Counted from the stretch's first letter, positions 25,981 to 38,622 are shown. The stretch is 64,000 nt of DNA from Enoplosus armatus (GCF_043641665.1 NC_092201.1:2227001-2291000), one strand, 5' to 3'. The notes: generated by a model not told the origin, from the sequence alone. Translations and numbers: made by a program.

Positions 25981-26264
25981 CTTCCTCTTAAATGTTAAAG
26001 CTGGGGGTATTTCTAATATATATATGTATATATACTTCTGTTTGAGGAACCTTTGCTAAAACACAAAGTATTAAAACACTAAAACATCCACTGTACCTAC
26101 AAATGATATATTTTATAGTTTAAGTACTCACCATCATCACTGTCAAATAGCACGCTGTATATAATGTATATAGATATGTAAACATATCCACCTATTTCAT
26201 GTATATAAAGTAAGCTATTACATTTCCCAGTCAATACTTATTCCAGCACTCTGCTCCCTTTGGT

Positions 26265-26290
26265 GATTGATTGATTGATTGATTGATTGT
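26265..26290. repeat. (TGAT)n microsatellite, possible LINE 3' tail
   Basis: Six tandem GATT/TGAT units followed by TATTTATGGATTATCAGACA, which resembles LINE-derived tails in fish. Confidence 0.7.
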
Positions 26291-27771
26291 ATTTATGGAT
26301 TATCAGACACAGGATAGAAAACAACAAAACCAAACAAGACATTCAACATTATTAACACATTATATACTTGTTTACAATTTACAGAAGCATATGTAGAAAT
26401 TGTATGTTGTTGTTCATTGTTGCTTTTATTACATATATTTATATTCGCATCTATTTTGTTCTACTTATATGAACGTTATGGCTGAATCTTTCTGTTCAGC
26501 CGGCTGTCTTTGTTTTTTCTCTCTGTGTAACGTTGAGAGCAACTTCAGTAAAGCTGAAAAATAAATTCTGATCCTAAAAATCAAAGTGTCCCAGTGTTTT
26601 AATCACAGAGCCTTCTTCTACGTCTTCTGTGTAGCAACCAACAGGCTTCGGGCTGAGAAACGAAATGACGCTCTGTTGGTTTTGGTCTTTTTATGGGATT
26701 TGTTGACTGAAACATGTCCTATCACAAGGATCTGTTATAGCAGATTGTACCAAGTGGAAATGATGACTTAAATTGTGAGTTAACTCTTGTCATTTAACTA
26801 AAAATATACAGTTATACTCTACAGACAACTGAAACTGAAAATCTGTGATATCACCTGTTTGTTTTTGGAGCCTGGCTTTTTGTTTACTGCTTCGTGTCAT
26901 CTTATCATGTGGAGGTTAAATGTCTCGCCCCGTAATCTTCTTTTCTAGAAGGTTCTTTCAATGACTTTTCAAAACAAAAGATGGGGGGAAAAAACTGGGT
27001 TTTCTGACCACATCATAAACTAAATGAGAAGACAGTAACATGTAAGCATCTTGTCATTTTAACAAATATAAGCTGCCAATTATTCTAACAGCTACAACTG
27101 TGGTGACGTCTTGGAGCACACCGATGTCTGACAGTCATGGGAGATGACACCGTGTGTCAGTCATGTTACACTGATAGACTCTTTAAGTGTGTAAACTGAC
27201 TGAAAGACTAACTGACTGATCAACACGGCTGACAAGCTGACTGCTTAATTATCCGTCTGTCTGTGTGTGAGTCACTCTGAAGCCTGTCAATACTCATCGT
27301 TTAGACCTGGGCCGGCGCCCACACCAACATTCACATGTTATTTCTTGTCTGCGGTCTCTCTGGCCGTGTTCAGGCTCAACAACCCCGTCGCCGGACAAGA
27401 ACGCCGACATTTGTCAATCCTGCAAAAAACGCAGATTGCGTTTCCAAGACGGCAACTTCAGCACGGTTAAAGTTAAGTTAAGGAAAAGTTAGGGAGCAAA
27501 CCTTTGGCCGTTGGGCTTCTCTATAATTAAAGTTACAGATGATAGAGAATGAAGTCTGCAGAGTTCAGCCATGATGGAAATACTGAGATGACAATATCTG
27601 TCAGTACTTTCAGCCCAGCTGGCTCGAGGGACGACAACGTCAGCCGTCCCCTTCAGTCCGCCAGCAGCTGCTGGATATTTTTGTCTTTTACTGAAGTATT
27701 TTAACAGTGTTTGATGGAGATTTGGCGCAGATATTCACAGCGCCCAGAGGGACGTGAAACCTGTAAAGGTG

Positions 27772-27775
27772 AAAA
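27772..27775 (-). terminator. Pol III TTTT terminator of tRNA-Leu(CAA)
   Basis: A run of four T on the - strand begins four bases after the discriminator base. This is the usual Pol III stop signal and supports a transcribed gene rather than a tRNA-derived repeat. Confidence 0.7.
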
Positions 27776-27778
27776 CTC

Positions 27779-27889
27779 TGTCAGGAGTGGGATTTGAACC
27801 CACGCCTCCATTTGGAGACCAGAAGTCCCTTTGCTCAGGAAGGAGTCCACCCTTGAGTCTGGCGCCTTAGACCACTCGGCCACCCTGAC
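27779..27889 (-). tRNA. tRNA-Leu (anticodon CAA) with an intron of about 27 nt
   Basis: Read on the - strand from 27889. The acceptor stem GTCAGGG pairs with TCCTGAC (one G-T pair), followed by discriminator A at 27779. The D-arm carries the A box TGGCCGAGTGG. The anticodon stem is CCAGA/TCTGG with loop CT-CAA-G. An intron of about 27 nt follows loop position 37, where eukaryotic tRNA introns sit. A long class II variable arm (TCTCC/GGAG) and the B box GGTTCAAATCC in the T-arm confirm a leucine tRNA. A TTTT Pol III terminator lies a few bases downstream (27775-27772 on the - strand). All parts needed for function are present. Confidence 0.95.
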
Positions 27890-28690
27890 GAGTGGATGTG
27901 AAGCATCAGTTAAGGTCATCCGATTCTACAGGTTTACCAAACTACATGGTTGTCTACGGAAAGATCAGAATCTGAATTGATTTTATTAACTACTGACGCC
28001 TTTTTTTGTCTCTACTAGACAAGACAAGTCGAAATTCGAGAGCTAGCTCTTGTTTTAAAGGAGAAAAACTGTAAGATTTCACGTTTTAATCTGTTTTCTT
28101 TCAGTTTTGCTCTCTTGTTCTGTGGTGTCTGTAGATGTCTTTTTGTCCCCGTCACACATGCAGCGTTAAGCCCACCTGCCCTCACTCAAAGCCTGATGTT
28201 GACCCATGACCTTTGACCCCATGTGTCTGGTGACCTTTCCACATGCCAGTATGCCTGTATGTCATCCATGGATAATACATTCCCGCTAACTGCCCGTCTC
28301 TCTAGTTATCACTTCCATCGTCATCAGGATGTTTCAGTCTTATTTAATGAAGCAACATTTAGAAAAACAACAAACTATAAGAAACACGGCAACAAAACAA
28401 ACATACACATAAATGAAAAAGCACCACAGAACGCCTGTTTCTGTGTCCACAGTCATGTTATGTTTATTTTAACCGTGTTTTTAGAATATGTATCGCGGGA
28501 AGAAAATATAGTTTTCATTATTCAAACCCACAGACCTGTATTTTAAATTCTAGTAGAGACCCTAAAGTTTCCAACAACACCACATCCTGTATGTCAAGTC
28601 TGCTGAATGATACCAGATATACACTCTGAATGGAAATGTGGGCTATTTTTGTTTGAGCTGAAAGAGGTATTCAAACACCTCATTATAACA

Positions 28691-28735
<45 letters not shown>

Positions 28736-28822
28736 TGTTTGAGAGATGTCAGATGTGAATGATTTATGAGAATGTAAATGAGATTGTTGAACTGTTGAAG
28801 GACAGTGAAGAGCAAGACTGTA

Positions 28823-28859
<37 letters not shown>

Positions 28860-29532
28860 GATATTCTGCTCTGTCAAAGCCGCCAATCTGAAACTCAGTT
28901 TGCTCCCCATCTTAAATGTGCAATAAACATCAGCTGTGTTTCTCAGCCAATAAAAACACTCACAATCTAAATGAACTGTTTAAATTACAGACAGCCGAAC
29001 CAGAAAGAAGCTGCATTTAAATTGAGTCATTTCTAGAAAACAAATGTGTGTTTTTGTGAAGCTATTCAGTGTGAGACTTCTGTCGATGACAATGTCCACT
29101 CCCAGAAGTCTTTATCCTTACATGATTATAGATCATGCTTCAATCACATGTGTGGCAACATTTAGCTCTCTCATTACACCAGTAGACACTCAATGAGTAA
29201 ATACTACGTCAAATCTAACAGTCGAGAAAACGTTTGTAGCTGCCAGGCGTCCTTAAGATACACAAACATACAAAAACATTGGAAAATGTTAAATAACTTG
29301 TCGAATCGAAGTCCCAAAATACGTTTTTTGTAGACATTTTATTGACTTCATTCATGATCAGTTACATGTTCTGGAGAAGATGCAGAAAGTTGGAGGTTTT
29401 TTTTAATGAAATGCCAAGAATATGGTCTCAAAACTAAAATAACTAAACATTTGGATCCTGAATGCTCAGCACACAAACTTATGCACAACATAATTCCCAT
29501 AGACAAACAAGAAGAAGAGTTTACTGCGGTGC
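27890..29532. other. intergenic, no gene recognised
   Basis: Upstream flank of the tRNA gene, then unique DNA with the inverted GT/AC array pair at 28693-28856. Confidence 0.65.
28693..28732. repeat. (GT)20 microsatellite, paired with (AC)n at 28824-28856
   Basis: A GT array and an AC array lie 92 bp apart in opposite orientation, so a transcript could fold through them. Confidence 0.95.
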
Positions 29533-29710
29533 TTTAAGCTAAATGCTAATGTCAGCATGCTAACATGCCCGTAATGGTAATGTTGACATGCGGATAAACA
29601 GGTATAATGTTTACCATGTTCTTAGTTTGCCGTGTTAACATGCTAACATTTGCTAATTAGCGCTAAACACAAAGTACAGTTGAGGCTGATGGGAATGTTA
29701 TTAGCTCTAA
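29533..29710. repeat. dispersed repeat, 'GAGGCTGATGGGAA' family
   Basis: AGCATGCTAACATGCCCGTA, GTTTACCATGTTCTTAGTTT and CAGTTGAGGCTGATGGGAAT match the copies at 8050 and 11700. Confidence 0.65.
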
Positions 29711-29879
29711 TAGCTCGCTGTTCACACCGAAATATCAAAACAGCAGGAAAATGCTTCTCCGTCGTCCTCTTTTAGTTCACAGACAGCAAAAATGATTATT
29801 TCGACATATGGCTGGATACTCTCACAGCGAGATGAAGCTCCACTCGGTCGCCTCTGAGTCAACAACACACTGTAGTTGT

Positions 29880-30240
29880 GAGACGGCCGCACGAGTCGAA
29901 AGTAATGACTTGATCGAGGGTCGTAAATGCTGCCTGCCAGCCGCGGCTCATGTAATTCCCAGGCTGCCGGGTTGACCCCTCGATTAAATCACTATTTCAT
30001 ACTTGCGCAGCCGTGTCTCAAAGGAAACATTGAGAAACTGTACGTCATAAAAGGAGTCACACAAAAGGGCTGGAAGTTGACTGAAGCGCTTGAACATCGT
30101 CATTCTTTTGAAGGAGGTCTGTGGACCGAAGGCCGAATCAGAGAGAAAAAGATGCCTGCATTAGCGTGGACACGTGAAAGTCAGACGTGTGGATTTCTTC
30201 TAGGTATGTTAACATCTTGCTGAGAGCAGAGAAAGTCCGC
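29880..30240. other. candidate conserved non-coding element with an imperfect inverted repeat
   Basis: CTTGATCGAGGGTC (29910-29923) faces GACCCCTCGATTAA about 50 bp later, forming an imperfect dyad. No repeat family is recognised and no protein is seen in the 98-residue + frame. Confidence 0.3.
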
Positions 30241-30834
30241 TTTGACTGCAGATGTGGAGCGAAAAAGAAGAAAACCCTGTTCCATCCTGACACTGCAGCC
30301 TGATTTTTTAAGGCCAAATATTGCCCCCCATACATCAGCAGACCAATATACAGTCCATCGATCTCACCCTGCTGTGTGTCAGACAGAGAGAGAAAATGAA
30401 AGAAGAGGCCAGGTATAACATCAGGCAGTGGGATGTAAATTGAAAAGCATGTAAGAGCGGGACAATACAATGAACCACAGTGCACCCAGGATGTTATTTA
30501 AAAACCTTCATTCACTCCTTCCCGGTGTAATGATGTGTTTTTCTGCGGTACACCCACTCCTCACACTTCATTTCTGTCTGCATGTAAAAACCTCTCCTCG
30601 CATGTCTCTGTAACGAAGCCTTTGAAGAGCCACAATAACGGCGTTTTGTGTTTCATAGAAAGAAGATGATCCTGAATACCAGCTACTCTTTCAAATACGG
30701 AAAATACGTCTTATTTCTACTGATGGCTGATATAAAAGCATTGTGTTTCATTACGTAAATATCTAAAAAATAACCCTGTAAAAGCAGCTTTGCACTATAC
30801 ATATATTGGAGTTGGGACAAAGGTTGGTTAAAGC

Positions 30835-31195
30835 CCCAACAAACTAAATTTGCTGATGCACCAGTTTATGTTGCCGTCTGTGAACAGGATACAGGATTGG
30901 AAAGTATTGATCGGAGGGAATCATACAGAACTGGGTTCATCTTCTCTGCAATTATGGAAGAAACAAATTGAGCGATTCCTCGAGTCCATTAAGGAACAAA
31001 TAGAATATCTCACTTACATCAATACGGGACTTGTTAACAGCTCGACCAGCCTGCTTTGGAAGATTAATTGCCCCCGCCACTTTGAACGCCTTCCACCGCA
31101 CAATTTATTCTTAGAGCGCTGCCAACTGTTGAGAGGGAGTAGTGCCGCTAATGACACCTTTTAATTCACAGTGTAACATAATGCAGTCTGGTATT
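30835..31195. other. candidate conserved non-coding element with a 105-codon open frame
   Basis: Unique sequence with TTTGGAAGATTAATTGCCCC at its centre. The + frame 30850-31164 is open but has no initiator context, splice sites or family resemblance I recognise. More likely regulatory than coding. Confidence 0.3.
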
Positions 31196-31580
31196 GATGG
31201 AAAGGCACTGCTGGCTAAATGTGCAGTAGTGCTCTCGGGGGGAGTATAAGTAGTAGTACTAGTATGAGTATCAGCAGAGTAGTATCCTGGGTTTCAGCGG
31301 AGCAGAGATAAAATAAGAGGATATATCAACATAAGCAGTGAAAGTCGTGTCATGTTGCAAAGGTGACCCCGTGGGAAAGCGAGTTGAGTATGAAGTATTC
31401 CTTTAAAGACGCTGAATTTGAGTACATCACAGCAGGCCGCCGCACCTCTTCATCGAGCTGCTCCTTGAGAATTTACTCAGTGAAGACGAACCTCTGACAC
31501 AGGCCATGTTAGCGCCTTGCTCCACTCATTGACCTGGACAGGGAAGAGCAACCACCAAACACGACCATGCAAAGAGAGAG

Positions 31581-31583
<3 letters not shown>

Positions 31584-31621
<38 letters not shown>
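31584..31621. repeat. (GT)19 microsatellite after (AG)n
   Basis: A short AGAGAG run passes directly into the GT array. Confidence 0.95.
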
Positions 31622-31624
<3 letters not shown>

Positions 31625-31793
31625 ATGAAAATATGGCGGTGGTGACTGCAGAGGGCTGTGAAACAAAGAGCAGGTAGATTGATGATTGATTAGCTGTGGC
31701 TGTCTGGCTGACTGAGACTCATTGGCAGCCGTCACTTTGATGAATTACACCGCTGAGAAAAACACACTGCACTCTGATTACTGCCAGCAAGAC

Positions 31794-31795
<2 letters not shown>

Positions 31796-31847
<52 letters not shown>
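31796..31847. repeat. (GT)26 microsatellite
   Basis: Perfect array, about 175 bp after the one at 31584. Confidence 0.95.
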
Positions 31848-31848
<1 letters not shown>

Positions 31849-33069
31849 GGGATCAAAGGCCTGTGTCTATATAGCCTTTGTTAGGACATGTATGAACTGT
31901 GTATGTTGCTGCTGACATGCGTCCCTCCATGACAGCGAATCGCTCTGCAGGGACCGTTTTTCGTGGATGTTGCTGGTGTTGTTTACATGCTAATCCCCCC
32001 CCCCCCCCCACACACACACGCACACCATCCAGTGCATCCATGTTCACGCACCCCAAAATCCTTGTTTAGTATTCTGCCAGAGGAAGCAGTACATCCCCAC
32101 AAGTCTGGCCCAAGGTCCTACGCCACTCGTTTACAGAAGGCGATTTGTTCATATTTAACAAGCTGGATGACAGGCGTGTACGTGTTCGCTCTCCCTCAGC
32201 TGCACCTGTCGTGGGATGCGCTGAATAATTGATGCTGATAAAGGCCATTCCGTGTGTTTTGATCCCGGCGATGATCAAGATTTGACGGGAGCGTTAAAGT
32301 GATGGGCGATTTATTTAATAAAACATTTCAGGGTTGGACCTACATCAGAGGTTGAAGGCTGGTGTTGGTGTGGGTGGTTTGAAAAGCTGCTGACGGCGGA
32401 TATTTGGAGCTGAAAGTGTTTTAAAATGTGCAAATCTTTAATGCAAGAAAATGACATTCAGTGTAAAATTTGGACTCGTATTTTCAATCCTCTTACCTCG
32501 ACGTTTTTAGCCCTTTATCTCTGAACATCAGCCTTTTCCTTCCTGTTTACTGTAAAGAGAGGGTTTCTTTATTTTGGGTCATGAAAGGTGATGAAGAGGA
32601 CTCTTAAAATGTGGCTTCAGTTGATTAATTGTTAATTCAGAATGAGAATACCTCTGATATTCAAATACCCACCGGTGGTTTATTAACTCTTCACATGAAC
32701 AGGCAATGAATCCGCATATTGATTTGACTCATTTCACCAGCTGCTATTTAGTGATTCACAATTTGTTCTTGTTTGTACAAAAAGTAGGTCCTGAAGAAAC
32801 GTTATCAACCCTGTTTTGGACTTTAAAAAGAGCTGCTGGAGAGACGTCGACGTTTTGAGTCAGTGGACCTCCAAAACTGGTCCAATCAAAAACCCATCAA
32901 TCGTTTGGTAAAATAACAGACACAAAATAAAAGGCCTTGAAGCTTCAGAAGGTTTACGTCTAAGAAACAAACAGAAGAGGGTCTGGATGAAGGGACACGA
33001 CACAGACCTCGTCTCTCCATCGTCTTGTGTTTGCAAGGTCACTGGTTCAGAAAAAGAGATCAGCAGGTG

Positions 33070-33107
33070 AGACTATAAAGACTATAAAGACTATAAAGAC
33101 TGTGAAA
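33070..33107. repeat. short tandem repeat, four copies of a 9-bp unit
   Basis: Unit GACTATAAA, three exact copies and a fourth variant (GACTGTGAA). Confidence 0.9.
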
Positions 33108-33124
33108 GCCTCGTGGTTTTCATT

Positions 33125-33330
33125 GTAAGTTCCCCTAACCTTAGCAGAGTAGTAATTTTAAGCCAAACCACGATCTTTCCTTAAACCTAACCAAGTCATG
33201 TTTGTGCCTAAACCCAACCAAACCTTAACCGTTTTGTTATCACATCATAAAGCAGCTTTGTGACAGACGAATGATGTTGGACTTCTGATAGACGTGAAGC
33301 AAAACGCTCATATATATGTGTCGTTCTAGA
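33125..33330. repeat. dispersed repeat of the 'cctaaccaa' type common in percomorphs
   Basis: Phrases such as TTAAACCTAACCAAGTCATG and GTGCCTAAACCCAACCAAAC match a dispersed repeat I recognise from many fish sequences. Class uncertain. Confidence 0.5.
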
Positions 33331-34379
33331 GGAGATGGACAAAAAAAAAGATCTATTTTGTTGTGACTTTGGAGGACTTGTTGGAGGATTTGTACCCCAT
33401 CAGGACTGAACACAAAGCCGGGCGTCAGTCTGAATTGCTGCGCTCTTGAGGGGTTTTAAGATGCCTCTGGCAAGAAAGAGTATTTACAAAAACGTCCAAC
33501 GCAACTGGAATTTTAAACATGAAATTGTAGTTGTTGTTTTTGTCTTTCAATGTTCCACTATTGCCAGAGAGCACTCCATGCTGTGTTTACATATCAGTAA
33601 TGCTTGTTTGTTGTTTTCGTAGTCTTTAAAGTTGCATTTTATTGAGGTCAGGCTCACTGCATTGTGTCCATCGTATCACAGCTGGGTGACACCTGCCAGG
33701 AGAGTCACCATTCAAGGACTAAATGTCGTTCCCAAGATGAGATTTCCTATTTCTGCTTTGGTCTTTGCAGTTTTCTGGCTCTAACTGTGAATAAAGTTTG
33801 GATAAGAGTACAAACCTGTCCAACCGCTGCTCCCAGCGCTCCTCCGTCCTTGATGAAGGCTGACCTGAACGCCGTGTGCCGGTGTGAACGCAGGACGTCC
33901 TATCTGGCTTTTTGCCCCGAGGCTGAAAAACGAGAAGCAACGCTCAGCAGTGTTTCCCGCAGAAATAAATAACTGCCCGTGTGATGTTACAGTACGTGTG
34001 GGTGCTGCTTTGTGACCTGTCCTTTGAGCTATGCAGGATAAACACACTGAAGCCATAAATCAGAAAATAATAACAGTATTTGTTTAAAAAAAAAAGGGCA
34101 ATGTTAAAAGGAACTCTGACGCCAACCTCTCTGGCCTGCAGGCCTGAAGCAGCACAATTACAGTTGAATAAACAAGTCAATGGGAAATCACAATTCAAGA
34201 ATACAGCAAACTATACTGTATACTGTAAATTATACGTTATGTGTTCTGATGACATTGTAGAAGCTGATATAAAGGTTTTATGAACATGTATATTGTGAAT
34301 TATGTGCCAAAGGATTATATTTAGGATTGTGCTCTCCTTGTGTGCATGTGTAAGTCAGTAAGGCCACCGTGGAGCTATA

Positions 34380-34487
34380 AGCTAATAAGAACAAGGGTTC
34401 CCACACTGGGGGGCAGGACCCCTACAAGGGCCTGAAAGACAGATCCAAGGTGTTATGAGATAATTAACAGGACAGAAAAGCTACACC

Positions 34488-34524
<37 letters not shown>

Positions 34525-34525
34525 T
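34380..34525. repeat. dispersed repeat fragment with (AT)15 tail
   Basis: GGGTTCCCACACTGGGGGGC and AGGACCCCTACAAGGGCC precede an AT array at 34493-34522. Similar arrangement to the element at 15640. Confidence 0.45.
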
Positions 34526-35959
34526 TTTTGTTCTTGTGAATTACCTGATAATTTTACCTTGAAAATTAGAGATAAAAAAACTAATTTGGATTTAATTACA
34601 TAGAACAAGAATCAAAACTAGGCACTAACTTTGTGCCCTGCTGCGCTTCAACTTTACCTAATTAAGACAAGGACGCCCTCTAGTGGTCACACTGTTAACA
34701 GTAATGGCAGCATGCACAGATATACCAGACCAGATTGTATAGAAATAATTGCCTATTTAAGCCCCACAATTTTACCGAAATCTTTTTATAGAATATACCA
34801 ACTAAACAGTGTATTTATTACCCTTTATTACATAATCTAACTAACCCTGTACCAAATATTTAAAGAAAAAAGGTACTGGTACTGAATTTATTATTATATC
34901 ACTGTACTGCCAAACCCTACAGGGGGCATTGAGAAAGTTTGATATAGGAATGGACACAGCTCACAGTTAAAACTTTTCTTTGCCCTATTTGGCCACCTGA
35001 TAGTATTATTGGTTTTATAATCAGATATTTAACGATCACATGTAGGTAATGTTGGGTGCCCACATAATCGTGTATCACCGCTTTTGCATGCAGGGAAAGA
35101 AGGAGCTTAAAATTAAGCAAATATTAATGGAAGATTGGTACACAAATGTGATTTTGATGTCAATAAGCTCTGACAACCCACTTTAGTTTTTATTGAAGCA
35201 TGTCATATGTGTGACTTCATGCATTTAACTGTGATGGAGGAGGGAAAGTACGACCTTTCATCATAAGAAATACACTAATTTTCTACATCTCACCAGATTC
35301 TATCAATTTATGTCATGAACAGGTGGTGCCCTCTGCTCCATAAACGAGTGGGTGGGTGATTTGTGGGTTTGCCTCCTGATATTTCTGAGTTGGAGTCTTT
35401 GTGGGTTGCAGCCTCAGCAGGATTGTAGCTGTCAAACGCTTTGTTGTCTTCCCACCCGCTCCCCTCTCATCAAGCCTGCCTCTGTCTCACCTGTTTGCGT
35501 TAATGATTAAAAAAAACGGAACTAATTTCCTTTAATTCGCAGGAATCACGTCGAGCTCAGATTGACGTCCTTTCATTAAGGACTTTAACGGCCGGCTGCT
35601 GTCGAATAACAGGCTTCACCGAGCAGAACAATCCAATAAAAAAAAAAGTTTTGAATGTGGAATGAACGTTTCCTGCCGCCTGTTATCTCTACTGTCTCTC
35701 TGATCACCTTCGAATGTCAAAGAAAATAATGTGCTGTCATCTCTCTGCAGGTGGAGGAGGATATGATGAAAACTTCAGGATGATACTTCATTTCACTCAC
35801 TATCTTCTGAGTTTATTAACGTTTCAGTTTGATTTATTGCTTTGCTGCTGGAGGAGCAGCTCGGCAACAGTTTGACATGTCAGCAGGTCCCCAAAAGGTG
35901 GCAGTACAGACTCATAGCTAATCTGTGTGTGTGTGTGTGTGTGCAATTTTACTTCTATC

Positions 35960-36119
35960 TTTGAGAGGACCCATGAGTTTTACAGTGAGGACATTTTTGG
36001 AAAATGAGAACACTTTTAGAGACTGAGGACATTTTTTGGACAGTGAGGGCATTTGGTGATATTTTTGGAAAGCAAAATGGAAAGTGTCTTCGCTTACTAC
36101 TATGTCATCACTTTCATAA

Positions 36120-36152
<33 letters not shown>

Positions 36153-36425
36153 GGAAAATGAGGGTATTTGGCAAGGTGAGGACATTTTTGGAAAGTGAGC
36201 ACATTTAGGAAAGCAGACATGTTTTTGGAACGCGAGGACTTTTGGCGATTAAGGAGATCAAGGACATTTTGGATATTGAGTACAATTTAGGAAAGTGAAG
36301 ACATTTATTAGAAAAAAGGAGGATGTTTTTGGAAAGTTAAAATTTTTCAAACGGTCTAGAAATAAGAATATTTCTGGAAAGCGAGGACATTTTTGGACAG
36401 TGAGGACATTTTTAACCTCCAGGGA
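35960..36425. repeat. degenerate minisatellite, about 20-bp unit, interrupted by (TTA)n
   Basis: Repeated variants of AGTGAGGACATTTTTGGAAA fill this stretch, with units of about 18-21 bp. A perfect TTA array (about 36119-36152) sits in the middle. The long ORFs read here are products of the repeat and not genes. Confidence 0.85.
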
Positions 36426-36454
36426 TGGCAAAGTTGCTCAGTCGGTCGGTTGGT

Positions 36455-36700
36455 GTGCCACTTTGGTCCAGAGTGAAATATCTCAACAACTTTTAGATCG
36501 ATTGTCATGAGATTAGGTTCAGATATTCAGGGTCCTCAGAGGACGAAGCCTTTAACTTTTCCTCTAGCGCCACCAGCAGGTCAAAGTTTGCACTTAACCA
36601 GTGAAATATCTCAATATCTACTGGATGGATTGACTTGAAATTTGGTTCAGACATTAATGTTCCCCTCAGGATGAATCTTTTTGGTGATCCTCTGACTCAT
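36455..36700. repeat. dispersed repeat, 'GAAATATCTCAACAACT' family
   Basis: Two copies of a GTGAAATATCTCAA block (about 36472 and 36600) with CTAGCGCCACCAGCAGGTCA between, then TGGATGGATTGACTTGAAAT and GGTGATCCTCTGACT. This is a common percomorph repeat, related to part of the copy at 11700. Confidence 0.65.
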
Positions 36701-36712
36701 CAGGTCAGAACA

Positions 36713-36899
36713 CACACGTGTGTGTGTGTGTGTGTGTGTGAGTGTGTGTGTGTGTTTGTGTTTGTGTGTGTGTGAGTGTGTGTGAGTGTGTGTGTTCTGC
36801 AGAGGGGAATAGTCCCCACTTCCTGTTCTGGGGCGGCATGTCGGTCAAACACTTCCCCCAGGAGAAAGCTTTCTCACGCTTTAGAGTATTACCACATCA

Positions 36900-36963
<64 letters not shown>
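36713..36963. repeat. compound TG array and CA array flanking about 90 bp of unique DNA
   Basis: Imperfect TG units with AG and TTTG interruptions run from about 36715 to 36795, and CA units (one G interruption) from 36899 to 36963. The two are inverted relative to each other. Confidence 0.95.
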
Positions 36964-36966
<3 letters not shown>

Positions 36967-37354
36967 TGCAGGGCACATGAACATAGTAAAAGTTGAAACA
37001 CACATATTATATCAGAAGTGCTGCAACAGACATTCAAAGCAAGACAAAACTGTGAATTCAAAGTGTCACAGGTGTTTCGTCATGCTCATTCTTTATTTTG
37101 TCTATTCATAGAAATAATTTAATCTCCATCATCCTTCTCCCTGGGTGTCACTGCGGGTTTTCCTGTGACGATGGGTCACGAGTGCTACTTCCTCCTCTGG
37201 TGACATAAAGGTCAAAGGTGAAAGTTGAACAGCTGTCTGGTTTTATGTTTTTTTCTGCCGTATATGAGTGTGTACATGCAGAAACAGAGGAAGAGAGGAT
37301 CAGTGGGAGTTTTTATCGGACCCTGGGGGAGATTAAGGGGTTAGGGGGTATGGC

Positions 37355-37360
<6 letters not shown>

Positions 37361-37391
<31 letters not shown>

Positions 37392-37404
37392 GTGTGTGTG
37401 TGTG
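37361..37404. repeat. (TG)n microsatellite
   Basis: About 21 units with one C interruption (TGTGCGTG). Confidence 0.95.
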
Positions 37405-37844
37405 GGGGATAGAGGTCAAGTTCTTCCCTTGACAGTTTCTTGGGAAACACTGGTGGATGGGAATCTCCTCACACTGTCCCTAGCTGTGATGTAAACACAC
37501 ACACAGTCGTGAAGGCTGATGTCTCTTGATCTCCCTGATCACAAATCCTCCCACACACCCTCTCTTCCACACACACACACACACACGAACCCCTCCACCT
37601 CCACCCCCCCTCTGGTTCTGCCCCTGCCCCGGGCTGTGGCCTCTCCAATGGAATCCCAGGCTCCACATCCAAGATGGGCTTGGGGGGGGGCCCCCTCGTG
37701 GGGTCACAAGTTACAAATACTTTGGAGGGAGAAACATATTTCTAAGGTAAAAATGTATTTTTGTTTTTATCTCATTATATATCATTCAGATTAGATGCAG
37801 AGGGGATGATCTTCACCATATAAAAGCTGCCCAGGCAACTGTTT

Positions 37845-38110
37845 CAAGCAGTGGTGGAGGAAGTATTCAGATCCTTTACCTAAAGTACTAAAACCACACT
37901 GTAAAAATACTTTGCTACAAGTAAAACTACTGCATTGACAATGTTACTCAAGTTAAGGTATTAAGTATAACGAGGACAATGTACTTCTTCCACCCACCAC
38001 CTGCCTCTGCTGCAAACTCCTCAAAAGCTTCCACTGATGTTCTCTAATGATCAGCTCCTTCTTCCTGTCCTGTGCTGTAAAGCAAGCTGTCACATTTCAA
38101 AATAAAATGC
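37845..38110. repeat. dispersed repeat, 'GTGGTGGAGGAAGTATTCAG' family
   Basis: Begins GTGGTGGAGGAAGTATTCAG and continues GTAAAAATACTTTGCTACAA and AACTACTGCATTGACAATG, a well-known percomorph repeat. Confidence 0.6.
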
Positions 38111-38588
38111 AGCGCAGGTGGACAGAGACTGGACTTACTTAGTTTAGAGATATGACAGGAGGAGAGCTTCAATATTCACAGCCTGAGTGTTTATATTAAC
38201 TAGCTGGTGTAGCTATATAACGACTATATGTTTTGTGACATGTGTGCTCCACAGACATTATTTTCATTCTCTTTATTATATCTTTTATTCCAGTGAAGCC
38301 ACCCTGTCAAAATATTTGACTCAAGGCCCGTTTAAAGCTCTTATCTGCTGCTGTGCTGCAACAGAGTTCAGCTAACCTTGTACCGTCAGTGGAGGTGCAC
38401 TGGTTGTTTTATTAAATGACAACACGCTCCTTTAACAACAACCACACGCTTAAAAACAGCATATTTGAAAACAGACAGCCGACTCAGCTCCGTCGTGCTT
38501 ATTCGGCTTTAATTTGACCTACATTTGCCCACGTTGTTGTCATGCATTATGAGAAATTTCAACGGAAAAGGCCAGCCACCATATCTGG

Positions 38589-38622
<34 letters not shown>

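Larger units (their letters stand above)
24511..27771. other. intergenic between the 24.2-kb repeat and the tRNA gene
   Basis: AT-rich DNA with the candidate element at 25600, short (TATA)n patches near 26010-26035 and the TGAT array. Nothing else supported. Confidence 0.65.
31196..35959. other. intergenic, no gene recognised
   Basis: GT arrays at 31584 and 31796, a poly(C)/CA patch at 31986-32010, the 9-bp tandem repeat, the cctaaccaa repeat and the 34.4-kb repeat fragment. A run of short overlapping ORFs at 33664-34060 has no recognisable product. Confidence 0.65.

Noticed and set aside
30850..31164. 105-codon + strand ORF as a protein gene
   Set aside because: No similarity I recognise, no good splice borders and no promoter; kept only as a candidate conserved element.
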